The position numbers and the translations under genes were made by a program. A stretch of 64,000 nt of DNA from an uncultured Peptoniphilus sp. (GTDB lineage: Bacteria; Bacillota; Clostridia; Tissierellales; Peptoniphilaceae), in the NCBI GenBank assembly GCA_902465645.1, contig CABQNX010000003.1, positions 1 to 64,000 on the forward strand, read 5' to 3'. The notes under the pieces are model-generated. The model saw nothing but the letters and a program-made list of their open reading frames with translations. It did not search any database and was not told where the DNA came from. Of the stretch, positions 1 through 8,415 are shown piece after piece. The stretch's first letter is position 1; every line of letters begins with the position of its first letter.

Positions 1-14
1 ATAAATAAGAAAAT

Positions 15-47
15 AAAACTCGGAGAATTTCTCCGAGTTTTTCTTTT
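15..47 (-). terminator. Intrinsic terminator after icd
   Basis: A 10-bp GC-containing stem (positions 16-25 with 31-40) has an A-rich left side and a T-rich right side, so it could work in both directions. On the minus strand it closes the icd transcript. Confidence 0.85.
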
Positions 48-97
48 GCTAAAAATTATAAAAAAAAGAGCAAGTCATCCTTGCCCTTAACTTATAT

Positions 98-1285
98 TTA
101 TAGAGATTTTTCTAAAAATTCTTTTACCTTTTGGATAAATTCTAAATAATTTACCTTTACATAATCTTTTTTATTGTAGGTTGAAATTAAGTCTCTTGTT
201 ATAAAACCTGCTTCAATAGTATCCTTAACAGCCTTCTTTAATTTTATTCCAAACTCATTTAAGTCCTTGTTGCCGTCAAGTTCTCCTCTTTTTTCAAGTC
301 CCGATGCCCAAGTAAAAATTAAAGCAACAGAGTTTGTGGAAGTTATCTCTCCCTTTTGGTATCTCCTATAATGGGCAGTGACTGTTCCGTGAGCAGCTTC
401 ATAAAGATAGGTGTCCTTGCCAATTATTGAAGACTCCATAAGTGATAGGGATCCAAAGACAGTTGAGATCATATCACTCATTACATCGCCATCGTAGTTT
501 TTTAGAGCCCAGAGAATATTCCCTTCTGACCTCATAATTTTTGCAATGGCATTGTCTATTAAATAATAATCATATCTTATGCCAGCTTTCTCAAAGTCAT
601 CCTTGTAGTTTTTATAGACTTCATTAAAAATATCTTTGAAAACAGAATCGTATCCCGGCACAACTGTATCTTTAGTTGAAAAAACTAGGTCCATTTTCTT
701 TTCAAGGGCGTACTTGAAACACTCATGAGCAAAGTACCTTATAGACTCAACTTTATTATATTGGGTTAAGAAAATTCCGTGATAGTCTGGAGCATAAGAA
801 TATTTTTCTTCTCCATTTATTGTAACTTTAAGCTTATCGCCTTCCTTTACGTCAAAAGACTTAGAAACATAAATATCTCCAAAGGAGTGTCTTGCTATAG
901 CTATTGGTGCCTTCCAAGTTGGAACTAAAATATCCAAGCAGTCAAAAACTATGGGCTCTCTAAACATTACACCATCAAGATAAGCCCTTATAGTTGCATT
1001 TGGTGATGGATAAATTTTCTTTAAGTTAAACTCCTCAACCCTATCTTCATTAGCTGTGATAGTAGCACACTTTACACCAACCTTGTGTTTTTCAACAGAC
1101 TTGGCAGATTCTAGAGTCACTTTATCATCAGTGTCATTTCTATTTTCCATTGATAGGTCATAATAGTCGATATTTAAGTCAATATATGGTTCTAATAATT
1201 CACTTTTTATGTCCTTCCAGATGACCCTAGTCATCTCATCTCCATCCATCTCAACGATAGGATTTTGCATCTTTATCTTTTCCAA
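98..1285 (-). CDS. icd: NADP-dependent isocitrate dehydrogenase
   Basis: Oxidises isocitrate to 2-oxoglutarate and CO2 in the cytoplasm. The 395-residue protein has the length of the eukaryote-like homodimeric IDH class. It opens with the family signature IVEMDGDEMTRVIW (residues about 10-23) and has the conserved NATIRAYLDG substrate region and the AAHGTVTAHYR cofactor motif. The start appears to be TTG, seven bases after AGAGGTG. It lies 80 bp downstream of citX in the same direction, so it is probably the last gene of the citG-citC-citX-icd cluster, linking citrate handling to glutamate supply. A separate promoter in the gap is possible. Confidence 0.95.
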   Translation of the reverse strand: MEKIKMQNPIVEMDGDEMTRVIWKDIKSELLEPYIDLNIDYYDLSMENRNDTDDKVTLESAKSVEKHKVGVKCATITANEDRVEEFNLKKIYPSPNATIRAYLDGVMFREPIVFDCLDILVPTWKAPIAIARHSFGDIYVSKSFDVKEGDKLKVTINGEEKYSYAPDYHGIFLTQYNKVESIRYFAHECFKYALEKKMDLVFSTKDTVVPGYDSVFKDIFNEVYKNYKDDFEKAGIRYDYYLIDNAIAKIMRSEGNILWALKNYDGDVMSDMISTVFGSLSLMESSIIGKDTYLYEAAHGTVTAHYRRYQKGEITSTNSVALIFTWASGLEKRGELDGNKDLNEFGIKLKKAVKDTIEAGFITRDLISTYNKKDYVKVNYLEFIQKVKEFLEKSL

Positions 1286-1365
1286 AAAATCACCTCTAAA
1301 AAAATTATAACAAAGGTCTATTTATAGAACTAATAGATAAAAATAAAGTCAGTTATAGTTAAAAA

Positions 1366-1890
1366 CTATATTTCTAAATCTTTTTTTATAATTTCTCTAA
1401 CTTTTCCTTCTAGTTCTTCTTGCTTATGTCTTTCTTCCTTTATACAGGTTCTTGCTGTGTCGCCACAAATTATGCACTTTCTCTCTGGGAGTCCCAAGGA
1501 TGATCTTGAAATTTGTGAAAAGTCCTTGTCGTAGATATCAAGGTCTAAAAGCCTTCCTCCATCTGACTCTTCTTCTATTTCAATCATGAGTTTTTTTATC
1601 TCTCTCCCATTTCCCTCAAGGACTCCAATGTATTCCATACCTGTGATTAAATCTTCGTAGTCTTCAAATAGTATTCTTATTTTATTTTCTTCCAAAAGTT
1701 TTTTTATCTTTTCTATATATTTTTTGTGAAAGTCAACAGCTTCTTTAAAGTTTTTGTCTTCTCCAGGAATGTTTAACATAAAAGAAAGGACTGGAGCTTC
1801 AAACTTTTCTGTCAAAGATTTTATCTTGTAGTATCTTTTTTCTTTTGCCTCAAGCATCCTATTCATGGCAAGTATCTTAGAGTCTTTCAT
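1366..1890 (-). CDS. citX: Citrate lyase holo-ACP synthase CitX
   Basis: Transfers the 2'-(5''-triphosphoribosyl)-3'-dephospho-CoA prosthetic group to the citrate lyase acyl carrier protein. At 174 residues it has the usual CitX length. It shows the family motifs GGRLLDLDIY (about residue 110) and a C-terminal Cys-rich RKCIICGDTARTC segment. It overlaps the end of citC by 14 bp, which suggests translational coupling. Its own start is preceded by AGAGGATAATAA. The lyase subunits citD, citE and citF are not in the window. Confidence 0.92.
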   Translation of the reverse strand: MKDSKILAMNRMLEAKEKRYYKIKSLTEKFEAPVLSFMLNIPGEDKNFKEAVDFHKKYIEKIKKLLEENKIRILFEDYEDLITGMEYIGVLEGNGREIKKLMIEIEEESDGGRLLDLDIYDKDFSQISRSSLGLPERKCIICGDTARTCIKEERHKQEELEGKVREIIKKDLEI

Positions 1891-2869
1891 TTATTATCCT
1901 CTGTCCTTCTTCTGATTTTAGGGCCTTAATTGTGGCTTCTGGCAAAAATTTATAGGCTTCTTCAAATTTTCTTTCTTTTAAAAGAGCCCTGACCTTTGAA
2001 GCAGAAATTATTTCATTATCCAGGCTTGCCCTTGGAATTTCTACCACTTCAACCCCATATTCTGGCAAAATTCTTTCCATGGTTTCGTTATAATTTTTTG
2101 TCACAACGTCCTTGTCTTCGCTACCCACAAATCTCTTTTTTATATTTAAGGCCTTGGCAAAGTATCTGCCAAATATTTTTGTATCAAGCTCTGAATAGGC
2201 CTTTAAGATAGTTTTTTCGTCCTTGTAAAAATATGTTGGGAAGGTGTTTTTTGAAATTATATAGTCGTTGCCTGGGTGGACAAGCACGTCGCCATACTTT
2301 TCCAACTCTTCTTTTACAATCTTGTACCTAAAGTCGTAAGGGAAGATTGATCCATCTTCTTCTACCATAAAAATGTGCAAGAGGTTAGTTTGCTTTCTAG
2401 CTTCATTAATTAAATAGAGATGACCCTTGGTCATTGGGTTGGCATTTATTACAATGGCACCCGACTCTCTCTCATCTTCGATATTTTTTAAGAGTTTATG
2501 GAGTTCATCTATTTTGTTGTCTAAGAGGGCAACATCCTCTGTCTCTTCAACAAGGGAAAAACCAAAGTCTGTAAAAATCTTGATATTTTTTGGCTTTGTA
2601 AAGATAAAAAGATGATTGTTGCCATTCTCGTATTGGTGGTCAAGTAGCCTTGTGATTATTGCGTTGGTTATTCCCATGCCTTGGTAGGTTGGGTCGATTG
2701 CAAAGCACTTTAGGACCCTGCCAGCACAGGACCCTGTCCCAACAATTTTGTCGCCATCAAAGGCAGCAAGAGTGTAATCCACGTCACTCTCATAGTTTAT
2801 GTCAAAGTCTTCCAAGAATTTTTCAATATTCTTTTTTTCAAATTTCATAACTTCTCTGTAATCAATCAA
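1877..2869 (-). CDS. citC: [Citrate (pro-3S)-lyase] ligase CitC
   Basis: Acetylates the prosthetic group of citrate lyase to activate the enzyme. Two parts are visible: an N-terminal GNAT-like acetyltransferase region (about residues 20-110, with GMGITNAIITRLL) and a C-terminal nucleotidyltransferase region that begins at NANPMTKGHLYLI and ends with the ISASKVRALL motif. The start is probably TTG, six bases after GGAGG and overlapping citG by 8 bp. An in-frame ATG lies seven codons later. At 330 residues it matches the family. Confidence 0.93.
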   Translation of the reverse strand: MIDYREVMKFEKKNIEKFLEDFDINYESDVDYTLAAFDGDKIVGTGSCAGRVLKCFAIDPTYQGMGITNAIITRLLDHQYENGNNHLFIFTKPKNIKIFTDFGFSLVEETEDVALLDNKIDELHKLLKNIEDERESGAIVINANPMTKGHLYLINEARKQTNLLHIFMVEEDGSIFPYDFRYKIVKEELEKYGDVLVHPGNDYIISKNTFPTYFYKDEKTILKAYSELDTKIFGRYFAKALNIKKRFVGSEDKDVVTKNYNETMERILPEYGVEVVEIPRASLDNEIISASKVRALLKERKFEEAYKFLPEATIKALKSEEGQRIINERL

Positions 2870-3686
2870 TGTTAGCCTCCAAGAGATAGAAATACAAGGT
2901 GAGGATCAAAAAGTCGGCACAGCCACCTGGACTTAGGTTCCTTCTCTTATATTCTTCATTTATTTTTTGGATCTCTCTCATTCCATTTTCATTTTCGTAC
3001 AATTTGTTTTCAAGGACATAGGCTGAAGTTTCTTTTAAAAATTCTAGACCTTCAAGCCCTCCTCTTTTGATTATGTTTGAGTCCTCGATAAGAGACATGA
3101 AATAAAATAGGGTACCAGTTAGGGCGTAGTCAAAGTTGGTTTCTTTCTCGGCTTCCTTTAAGAAGTCAAGTCCAACAAGAGCCTTCTTAAAACCTTCTTC
3201 AGCTTCTTCTCTTATACCTTTTAGGCCATATTTTTTGTAGTTTTTTTCGCCATGAGTCTCGGCCTTTTCTATTTTTAATTCCTCACTTATGCCACGATTT
3301 AGGTAAGCTACCCTGTCAATCACCTTTTCAAAAGAAAAATCCTCTCCCCTAATTTCTATTGCAGTAGCATAGACCATTAGTCCTAGAGAAAAAATAATTC
3401 CCTTGTGGGTGTTGACTCCACCTGTTGCTTCTTTCATCTTGTCTTCATAAAGCTTTCCATATTCCCTAAGCTCCAAGAAATCTTCTCCCTGAGATTTTTC
3501 TCCCAGTTCATAGGAAATTTTGAAGTAGTCGTAAAGGACTAGGGATGATTTTAAAAAGTCCATGTAGTCCATGTCGTCGTGGGCGCCCACATCTATTAGG
3601 CTGACAAGTCCTGGCTTGGGACTCAAAGAAACCTCATAGATGAGAGCATAAGTTGCAAGTCTTGCGATTTTATCTGAATTTAACAT
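2862..3686 (-). CDS. citG: Triphosphoribosyl-dephospho-CoA synthase CitG
   Basis: Makes the citrate lyase prosthetic-group precursor from ATP and dephospho-CoA. The 274-residue protein has the family motifs SLSPKPGLVSLIDVGAHDDM (from about residue 20) and GVNTHKGIIFSLG (about residue 88). It is first in the cit cluster. A TATAAT box lies at 3702-3707 on the minus strand, about 15 bp before the ATG, so the leader would be very short. The -35 element is weak. Confidence 0.93.
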   Translation of the reverse strand: MLNSDKIARLATYALIYEVSLSPKPGLVSLIDVGAHDDMDYMDFLKSSLVLYDYFKISYELGEKSQGEDFLELREYGKLYEDKMKEATGGVNTHKGIIFSLGLMVYATAIEIRGEDFSFEKVIDRVAYLNRGISEELKIEKAETHGEKNYKKYGLKGIREEAEEGFKKALVGLDFLKEAEKETNFDYALTGTLFYFMSLIEDSNIIKRGGLEGLEFLKETSAYVLENKLYENENGMREIQKINEEYKRRNLSPGGCADFLILTLYFYLLEANID

Positions 3687-3789
3687 AATCCCTCCGCCTT
3701 CATTATAATAAATAAAAAATTTTTCATCTACTTTTTATTTTTGTTTAAGAGACTTCATATTTTTGTCGCCTGCCGTTCCAAATTAAATC

Positions 3790-3813
3790 AAAAAAGAGAG
3801 GTCTAAGCCTCTC
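3790..3813 (-). terminator. Intrinsic terminator after ilvA
   Basis: A 6-bp GAGAGG/CCTCTC stem with a 6-nt loop is followed on the minus strand by six T residues. Confidence 0.85.
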
Positions 3814-3894
3814 AATTTTTGTTATTTTAAATTGTTTAATTTATTTTAAGTTTATTTTGAAAATTTTACTTTCAAATTTTAATTCTAAGTCAAA

Positions 3895-5103
3895 TTAAAA
3901 TTGGGCGTCGTTGTACCTCGCCTTATAGACATAGGAATTTTGGTTTAGGGCTGTTAGGATTTCGTCTTGGTGGTTCTTGTCCTTGGTGTCGATAACAACG
4001 CTTACTATCATGGAGTCTATTGTGTCGCCAACTAGGTCGATGTTTTGATTGATCTTAACTATGTTTGCCCCTTGCTTTTCAAGAAGTGCTGACATCTTGG
4101 ATATTTGACCTGGTTGGTCGTCTAATTTTATCCTAAGTTCCATTCTCCTGTTAGTCTTGTAAAGTCCCTTTTGAATTACTTTTGAAACTCTTGTGACGTC
4201 TATGTTGCCACCAGAAAGAATACAACAAACCTTCTTACCCCTGTGGTTAAACTTCTTATACATAAGAGCTGCAACTGTAGAAGCTGCTGCTCCTTCTGTT
4301 ATGATTTTATTGTCCTCAAGAAGGGTTAAGATTGCAGAAGAAATTTCTCCCTCAGTTACAAGAACTATGTCATCCACATATTCCTTTACCATTTCATATG
4401 TAATTTCTCCTGGAGTTTTGACTGCAATTCCATCTGCAATTGTGGACCCACCTGTCACTGTTAGACGCTTGCCCTCTCTTATTGATTCATACATCGATGG
4501 GGCAATCTTTGTTTGGACTCCAATTATTTTTATGTCTGGATTTATGGACTTGGCTGCTAAGGCAACACCAGAGATTAGTCCACCGCCACCTATTGGCACA
4601 ACTATTATGTCAAGGTCAGGAAGTTCTTCTAGGATTTCTAGCCCAACTGTTCCTTGACCTGCAATAATTTTTTCATCGTCAAAGGGTGCAATGAAGGTGT
4701 AGCCTTCTTCTTCAGCTAATTTTTTTGCAAAGGCTGCTGCATCGTCAAAGGAATCTTTCACTAGTTCAACTTCAGCCCCATAATTTCTTGTGGCCTTGAC
4801 CTTGGAAAGAGGTGCGTGATAAGGCATGCAGATAACAGACTTTATCCCCCTCTCACTTGCTGACTTGGCAACACCTTGGGCGTGGTTGCCTGCCGAGCAA
4901 GCCACAACTCCCCTTTCTGCTTCCTCATCTGATAGGGTTGCAATCTTGTTGTAGGCTCCCCTTAATTTGAAAGATCCTGTATCTTGGAGGACTTCAACCT
5001 TGAGGTAGATGTCTTCTCCAAGGTTTGGTGCGTAAACTACAGGAGTTTCTTTTATGTGACCCTCGAGTCTTTCCTTGGCTTCGTAAACTTCTTTCACGTC
5101 CAT
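3895..5103 (-). CDS. ilvA: Threonine ammonia-lyase
   Basis: PLP-dependent deamination of threonine to 2-oxobutyrate. The catalytic domain spans about residues 1-315 with the PLP lysine in GSFKLRGAYNKI. The glycine-rich phosphate loop reads PIGGGGLISG. A C-terminal ACT domain (about 320-402, starting MELRIKLDDQPGQIS) suggests amino-acid feedback. I place the start at the ATG of MDVKEVYE, directly after GGTGAGTAAA. An upstream TTG would add ten residues but has no better ribosome site. It follows DUF951 with almost no gap. Confidence 0.93.
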   Translation of the reverse strand: MDVKEVYEAKERLEGHIKETPVVYAPNLGEDIYLKVEVLQDTGSFKLRGAYNKIATLSDEEAERGVVACSAGNHAQGVAKSASERGIKSVICMPYHAPLSKVKATRNYGAEVELVKDSFDDAAAFAKKLAEEEGYTFIAPFDDEKIIAGQGTVGLEILEELPDLDIIVVPIGGGGLISGVALAAKSINPDIKIIGVQTKIAPSMYESIREGKRLTVTGGSTIADGIAVKTPGEITYEMVKEYVDDIVLVTEGEISSAILTLLEDNKIITEGAAASTVAALMYKKFNHRGKKVCCILSGGNIDVTRVSKVIQKGLYKTNRRMELRIKLDDQPGQISKMSALLEKQGANIVKINQNIDLVGDTIDSMIVSVVIDTKDKNHQDEILTALNQNSYVYKARYNDAQF

Positions 5104-5104
5104 T

Positions 5105-5329
5105 TTACTCACCTTCTTTTTTATGATGGACAATACTTACAAATTTATCTCCTTCTAAAATTTTTCTAACTCTCTTTTCAAAATCCATACGGCTCATCCA
5201 AACTACCCTGTCGCAACCCAGGCACTTTAATTTCATATCTGCACCCTTTCTTGCGATTTCCCACTTGTTTTCACCACATGGATGTCCCTTCTTTAGGGTA
5301 ACTATATCGCCTAACTCATAGTAAAGCAT
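5105..5329 (-). CDS. DUF951 small protein
   Basis: A 74-residue member of the widespread Firmicutes DUF951 family, with the typical YELGDIVTLKKGHPCG start and the CLGCDRVVWMSR motif. The conserved cysteines suggest a metal or nucleic-acid role, but the function is not established. AGGAG lies nine bases before the chosen ATG; a TTG two codons earlier is less well placed. It overlaps the end of the MscS gene, and ilvA follows immediately. The mscS-DUF951 pairing is common in the phylum. Confidence 0.85.
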   Translation of the reverse strand: MLYYELGDIVTLKKGHPCGENKWEIARKGADMKLKCLGCDRVVWMSRMDFEKRVRKILEGDKFVSIVHHKKEGE

Positions 5330-6194
5330 CTTCAATTTCTCCTTTTATAAACTTATTTCTAATCATAGGGGGATCAATATTTTCTCTTTGCATTGTTTTT
5401 ATAATCTCGGACCTAAGGGCAAACTCAAGATCATACTGTTGTCCCTGCTTTGTGTAATAGACAAGGGCCATCTTGTAGAAATCCCTTCCATTTTCAGTAA
5501 CTCCCCAGAAGTTTGGTCCCATGACCATATCTTTGTGGTCCCTGTATTTTTCTATGGCTTCTTTTATTTTTTCTTCGGCAAAGTCTGGGTCACAAGAATT
5601 GTCTAGGTAAAATTCAATTTTTGTCCTTATATTAGCCCTTTCCTTGTTGGAAATAATTGAAATATTGCTGTTGGGAATTACGTGAAGAATCTTGTCAAAG
5701 TCACGGATTTTTGTGACCCTAAGTCCAAGGTCTTCAACAATTCCTTGAATGTCACCAATCTCAACTAAGTCCCCAACAGAATATTGGTCTTCAAAAATTA
5801 TAAAAAATCCATTGATAAAGTCCTTAACAAGACTTTGGGCGCCAACACCTATTGCCAGTGAAAACACACCTAGAGTTGCAATAATTGGTGCAATTGAAAT
5901 GTTAAAGACACTCATGATTATTGTAATTCCAATAAAAATTAGGACTACCTTAATTATACGTCTGATTAAATTTGTAACTGTAACTATCCTGTTGTAGGAT
6001 CCCTTTTCCTTTATCTTATCTGAATTTAATTGTCTTCCTATAAAGGAATCGATTAACTTTAAAATTATAAAAGTTCCTACAATTATAATGGCAACCACAA
6101 GTAGCCTTTCCCAAGACTCTAGTCCACCGAAGGTTGATCTCAAGGCCTGGTCTGCCTCACTTGCAACAGCGTCTGTATTTTTTTCTATGTTCAC
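5316..6194 (-). CDS. mscS: Small-conductance mechanosensitive channel (MscS family)
   Basis: A 292-residue membrane channel that relieves osmotic pressure. It has three predicted membrane segments: about residues 30-50, 75-95 and 99-120. The last is Ala/Gly-rich (TLGVFSLAIGVGAQSLVKD), as in the pore-lining TM3. A cytoplasmic beta domain follows (QYSVGDLVEIGDIQGIVEDL). The start is GTG after AGAGGTG. It lies 2 bp after the upstream lipoprotein-like gene, in one operon with DUF951 and ilvA. Confidence 0.92.
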   Translation of the reverse strand: MNIEKNTDAVASEADQALRSTFGGLESWERLLVVAIIIVGTFIILKLIDSFIGRQLNSDKIKEKGSYNRIVTVTNLIRRIIKVVLIFIGITIIMSVFNISIAPIIATLGVFSLAIGVGAQSLVKDFINGFFIIFEDQYSVGDLVEIGDIQGIVEDLGLRVTKIRDFDKILHVIPNSNISIISNKERANIRTKIEFYLDNSCDPDFAEEKIKEAIEKYRDHKDMVMGPNFWGVTENGRDFYKMALVYYTKQGQQYDLEFALRSEIIKTMQRENIDPPMIRNKFIKGEIEDALL

Positions 6195-6196
6195 TT

Positions 6197-7276
6197 TTAC
6201 ACCTCTTTATAAGTTGTCTCAATTTTACTATCTTCTTCTCTTACTGTATTTGTATTTACAACGGAGTAAAGACTTAGGTCCCCATTTCTCAAGGCCCCTA
6301 TCAAAAGTCCGTTGATTTTAATTTTGTCTAGGGAGTAGCCTAACCTTGTGTAAAACTCTCCCGAGTTTCCAATTTCTCCACCAACATCACTTGGTCCATA
6401 GACATAAATTGATCCAGAAATATTTTCCATCTTGTTGACATTGGCTGCAATTATTTTTTTCTTGCCTGGCTTTAGGATGTAATTGTATTCTGTGATAATT
6501 CCTGAATGAAGGAGGTAGGTCTTCTTGCCTTCCACCAAGATGTCAGAAATATTTGGGACCCTGTCCTCATATATTGTGCCAGAATTCATAAACCTATAAA
6601 TTGTCTTGTCCGTAAGTGCCAAGACTGACCTCTTGTCCTTCTTTAGGTACATTACAATTTCGTGGCTTAGGCTTTTAGAAGTTTTTTCGCCCTTGTTTAA
6701 ATTATAAACAAGAGAAGTATAACCACTTGTCTCATTTTTTATTTCTGCAACAGAAAGATTTTTATCATCAACTACATCGTGAGTCAAAATTTGATTACCT
6801 GTCCTATAGATCTCCGTGAGGGTTGAGTCGTTTCCCATTAAATATAAAATTTCATTTTTATCATCAACGACGTGAAAAATTATATTTGCGTTTTCATAAG
6901 TGATGTTAAAGATATCTCCCTTAACATCTGTTGTTGAAAGAAGCTCTCCCATCTCTGAATACATGTGGACCTTGCCCAGGTCTTTCTCATACAAGAAGGC
7001 GTAGTTATTGGCGAAGAAGGCCTCGATATTTTCATCTTCTCTTTGAATCTTCTTTACAATATTCCCTTCCCTGTCTGTTATATATAGAACTGGATCAGCC
7101 CACAAAAATACAGACTTAGATGCAAGGCTAAAGTCCTCTATGGGTTCATTAACACTTACTCCCTTAAGTCTTACTATGGTCCTGTCCTTAGAAAAATTTT
7201 TATGGTTAAAATATATAAATCCTAAAAATATAAGTAATAAAAATAAAATTATTGCGTGATTTTTTTTAATTTTCAA
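6197..7276 (-). CDS. DUF5711-like membrane-anchored hypothetical protein
   Basis: A 359-residue protein with one N-terminal membrane segment (about residues 8-24) and a long extracytoplasmic part made of short beta-strand-like blocks. This resembles beta-propeller proteins assigned to DUF5711, an assignment from memory of the pattern. No catalytic motif is visible. It is the first gene of the operon leading into mscS, DUF951 and ilvA. Function unknown; an envelope role is a guess. Confidence 0.7.
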   Translation of the reverse strand: MKIKKNHAIILFLLLIFLGFIYFNHKNFSKDRTIVRLKGVSVNEPIEDFSLASKSVFLWADPVLYITDREGNIVKKIQREDENIEAFFANNYAFLYEKDLGKVHMYSEMGELLSTTDVKGDIFNITYENANIIFHVVDDKNEILYLMGNDSTLTEIYRTGNQILTHDVVDDKNLSVAEIKNETSGYTSLVYNLNKGEKTSKSLSHEIVMYLKKDKRSVLALTDKTIYRFMNSGTIYEDRVPNISDILVEGKKTYLLHSGIITEYNYILKPGKKKIIAANVNKMENISGSIYVYGPSDVGGEIGNSGEFYTRLGYSLDKIKINGLLIGALRNGDLSLYSVVNTNTVREEDSKIETTYKEV

Positions 7277-7335
7277 AATACCACTCCCGACTTCATTATA
7301 ACATTTATACTTTTACTTTTGCATTTAAATGCCAT

Positions 7336-7364
7336 AAAAAAAAAAGAGGGGCCAGGCCCCCTTT
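7336..7364 (-). terminator. Intrinsic terminator after DMT exporter
   Basis: A GC-rich GGGG/CCCC stem is followed on the minus strand by about ten T residues. Confidence 0.85.
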
Positions 7365-7369
7365 TAAGT

Positions 7370-8269
7370 TTATTTTTTGTTTAAGATAATTGCTCCCAAG
7401 AGGACAAAGATAAGTCCCAAGACAATATTTATTGTTAGTGCCTCTCCAAGGACCAAGATGGATAAAATTGTCCCGAAGACTGGAATAAATAATTTGTAAA
7501 TTCCAAACTCACTGGCACTGTGGTTTTGAAGGACAAAGGTCCAAGTTGTAAAGGCTGTTGCTGATATAAAGGCACCATAGGATAGCATTAAGAATAAGAC
7601 GAAGTCATAGTTCACAGTAGACTTCTTTGTCAATGCCCCAATAATTATAAGTGGCAGGGCCCCAAGGACAAATTGCGAACCAGTAAGGAGAAAGCCATTT
7701 AGATTTCTTCCGTACTTTCTTATTAGGACGCTGGCCAAGGCATTAAAGGTCGTTGCTATTAGGACGAAGCCTTCCCCACTTAACTTAAAGTGGAAGCCTC
7801 CCCCTCTTCTTAGGTTGATAATTAAAATTCCTATGGATCCAACAATTAAGGCTGCAAGCTTCCTCTTGGTAAATTTTTCTTCGTTAATTAAGATTACAGA
7901 AATCACAACTGTAATAAAGGCATTAGAAGCCTGGATTACTGCTGCAAGTGAACCAAGGGTGTTGGAAAGTCCAATGTAGTAAAACATATATTGGAGGCAA
8001 GTTTGCAAGAGTGCCAAGACCAAGGTAAGTTTTATATTTATATTTTCTTTCTTCACTTCTTCCTTGTTAAAAAGTCCAAAGTAGATAAAGGTCAAGAGAC
8101 CCGCCATAAAAAATCTTATCCCGGCAATATAAATTTTCCCACCAGGATCATCTGGCAAGATGTTGGCATGAATGTAAGTTGTCTTTATTAGGGGTATGGC
8201 AGAGCCCCAAAGTAGCATTGCCAAAAGTGAAAAAACTATTGCCCATCTCTTTTCTTTTATAAGTTTCAT
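7370..8269 (-). CDS. EamA/DMT-family transporter
   Basis: A 299-residue drug/metabolite transporter with ten hydrophobic segments arranged as two EamA repeats of about 140 residues each. The first repeat begins LLAMLLWGSAIPLIKT and the second GEGFVLIATTFNALASVLIR. The likely role is export of an amino acid or other small metabolite; the substrate cannot be read from sequence. The start is placed at MKLIKEKRW, six bases after GGAGGGAG, rather than the upstream in-frame codon. Single-gene unit with its own terminator. Confidence 0.88.
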   Translation of the reverse strand: MKLIKEKRWAIVFSLLAMLLWGSAIPLIKTTYIHANILPDDPGGKIYIAGIRFFMAGLLTFIYFGLFNKEEVKKENINIKLTLVLALLQTCLQYMFYYIGLSNTLGSLAAVIQASNAFITVVISVILINEEKFTKRKLAALIVGSIGILIINLRRGGGFHFKLSGEGFVLIATTFNALASVLIRKYGRNLNGFLLTGSQFVLGALPLIIIGALTKKSTVNYDFVLFLMLSYGAFISATAFTTWTFVLQNHSASEFGIYKLFIPVFGTILSILVLGEALTINIVLGLIFVLLGAIILNKK

Positions 8270-8381
8270 TTCTCCCTCCAATCTCAAAATTTTTGTATTT
8301 TATAAAAATAAATTTTTAAAATATTTAGTCTTACTAAGAACTCTAAAAAATAAATCAAAAACACAAATAAAAATTCAAATT

Positions 8382-8404
8382 AAAAAAGGAGGTCGCCCTC
8401 CTCT
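8382..8404 (-). terminator. Intrinsic terminator after tkt
   Basis: A GGAGG/CCTCC stem with a short loop is followed by six T residues on the minus strand. Confidence 0.85.
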
Positions 8405-8415
8405 TTCATATTCTA

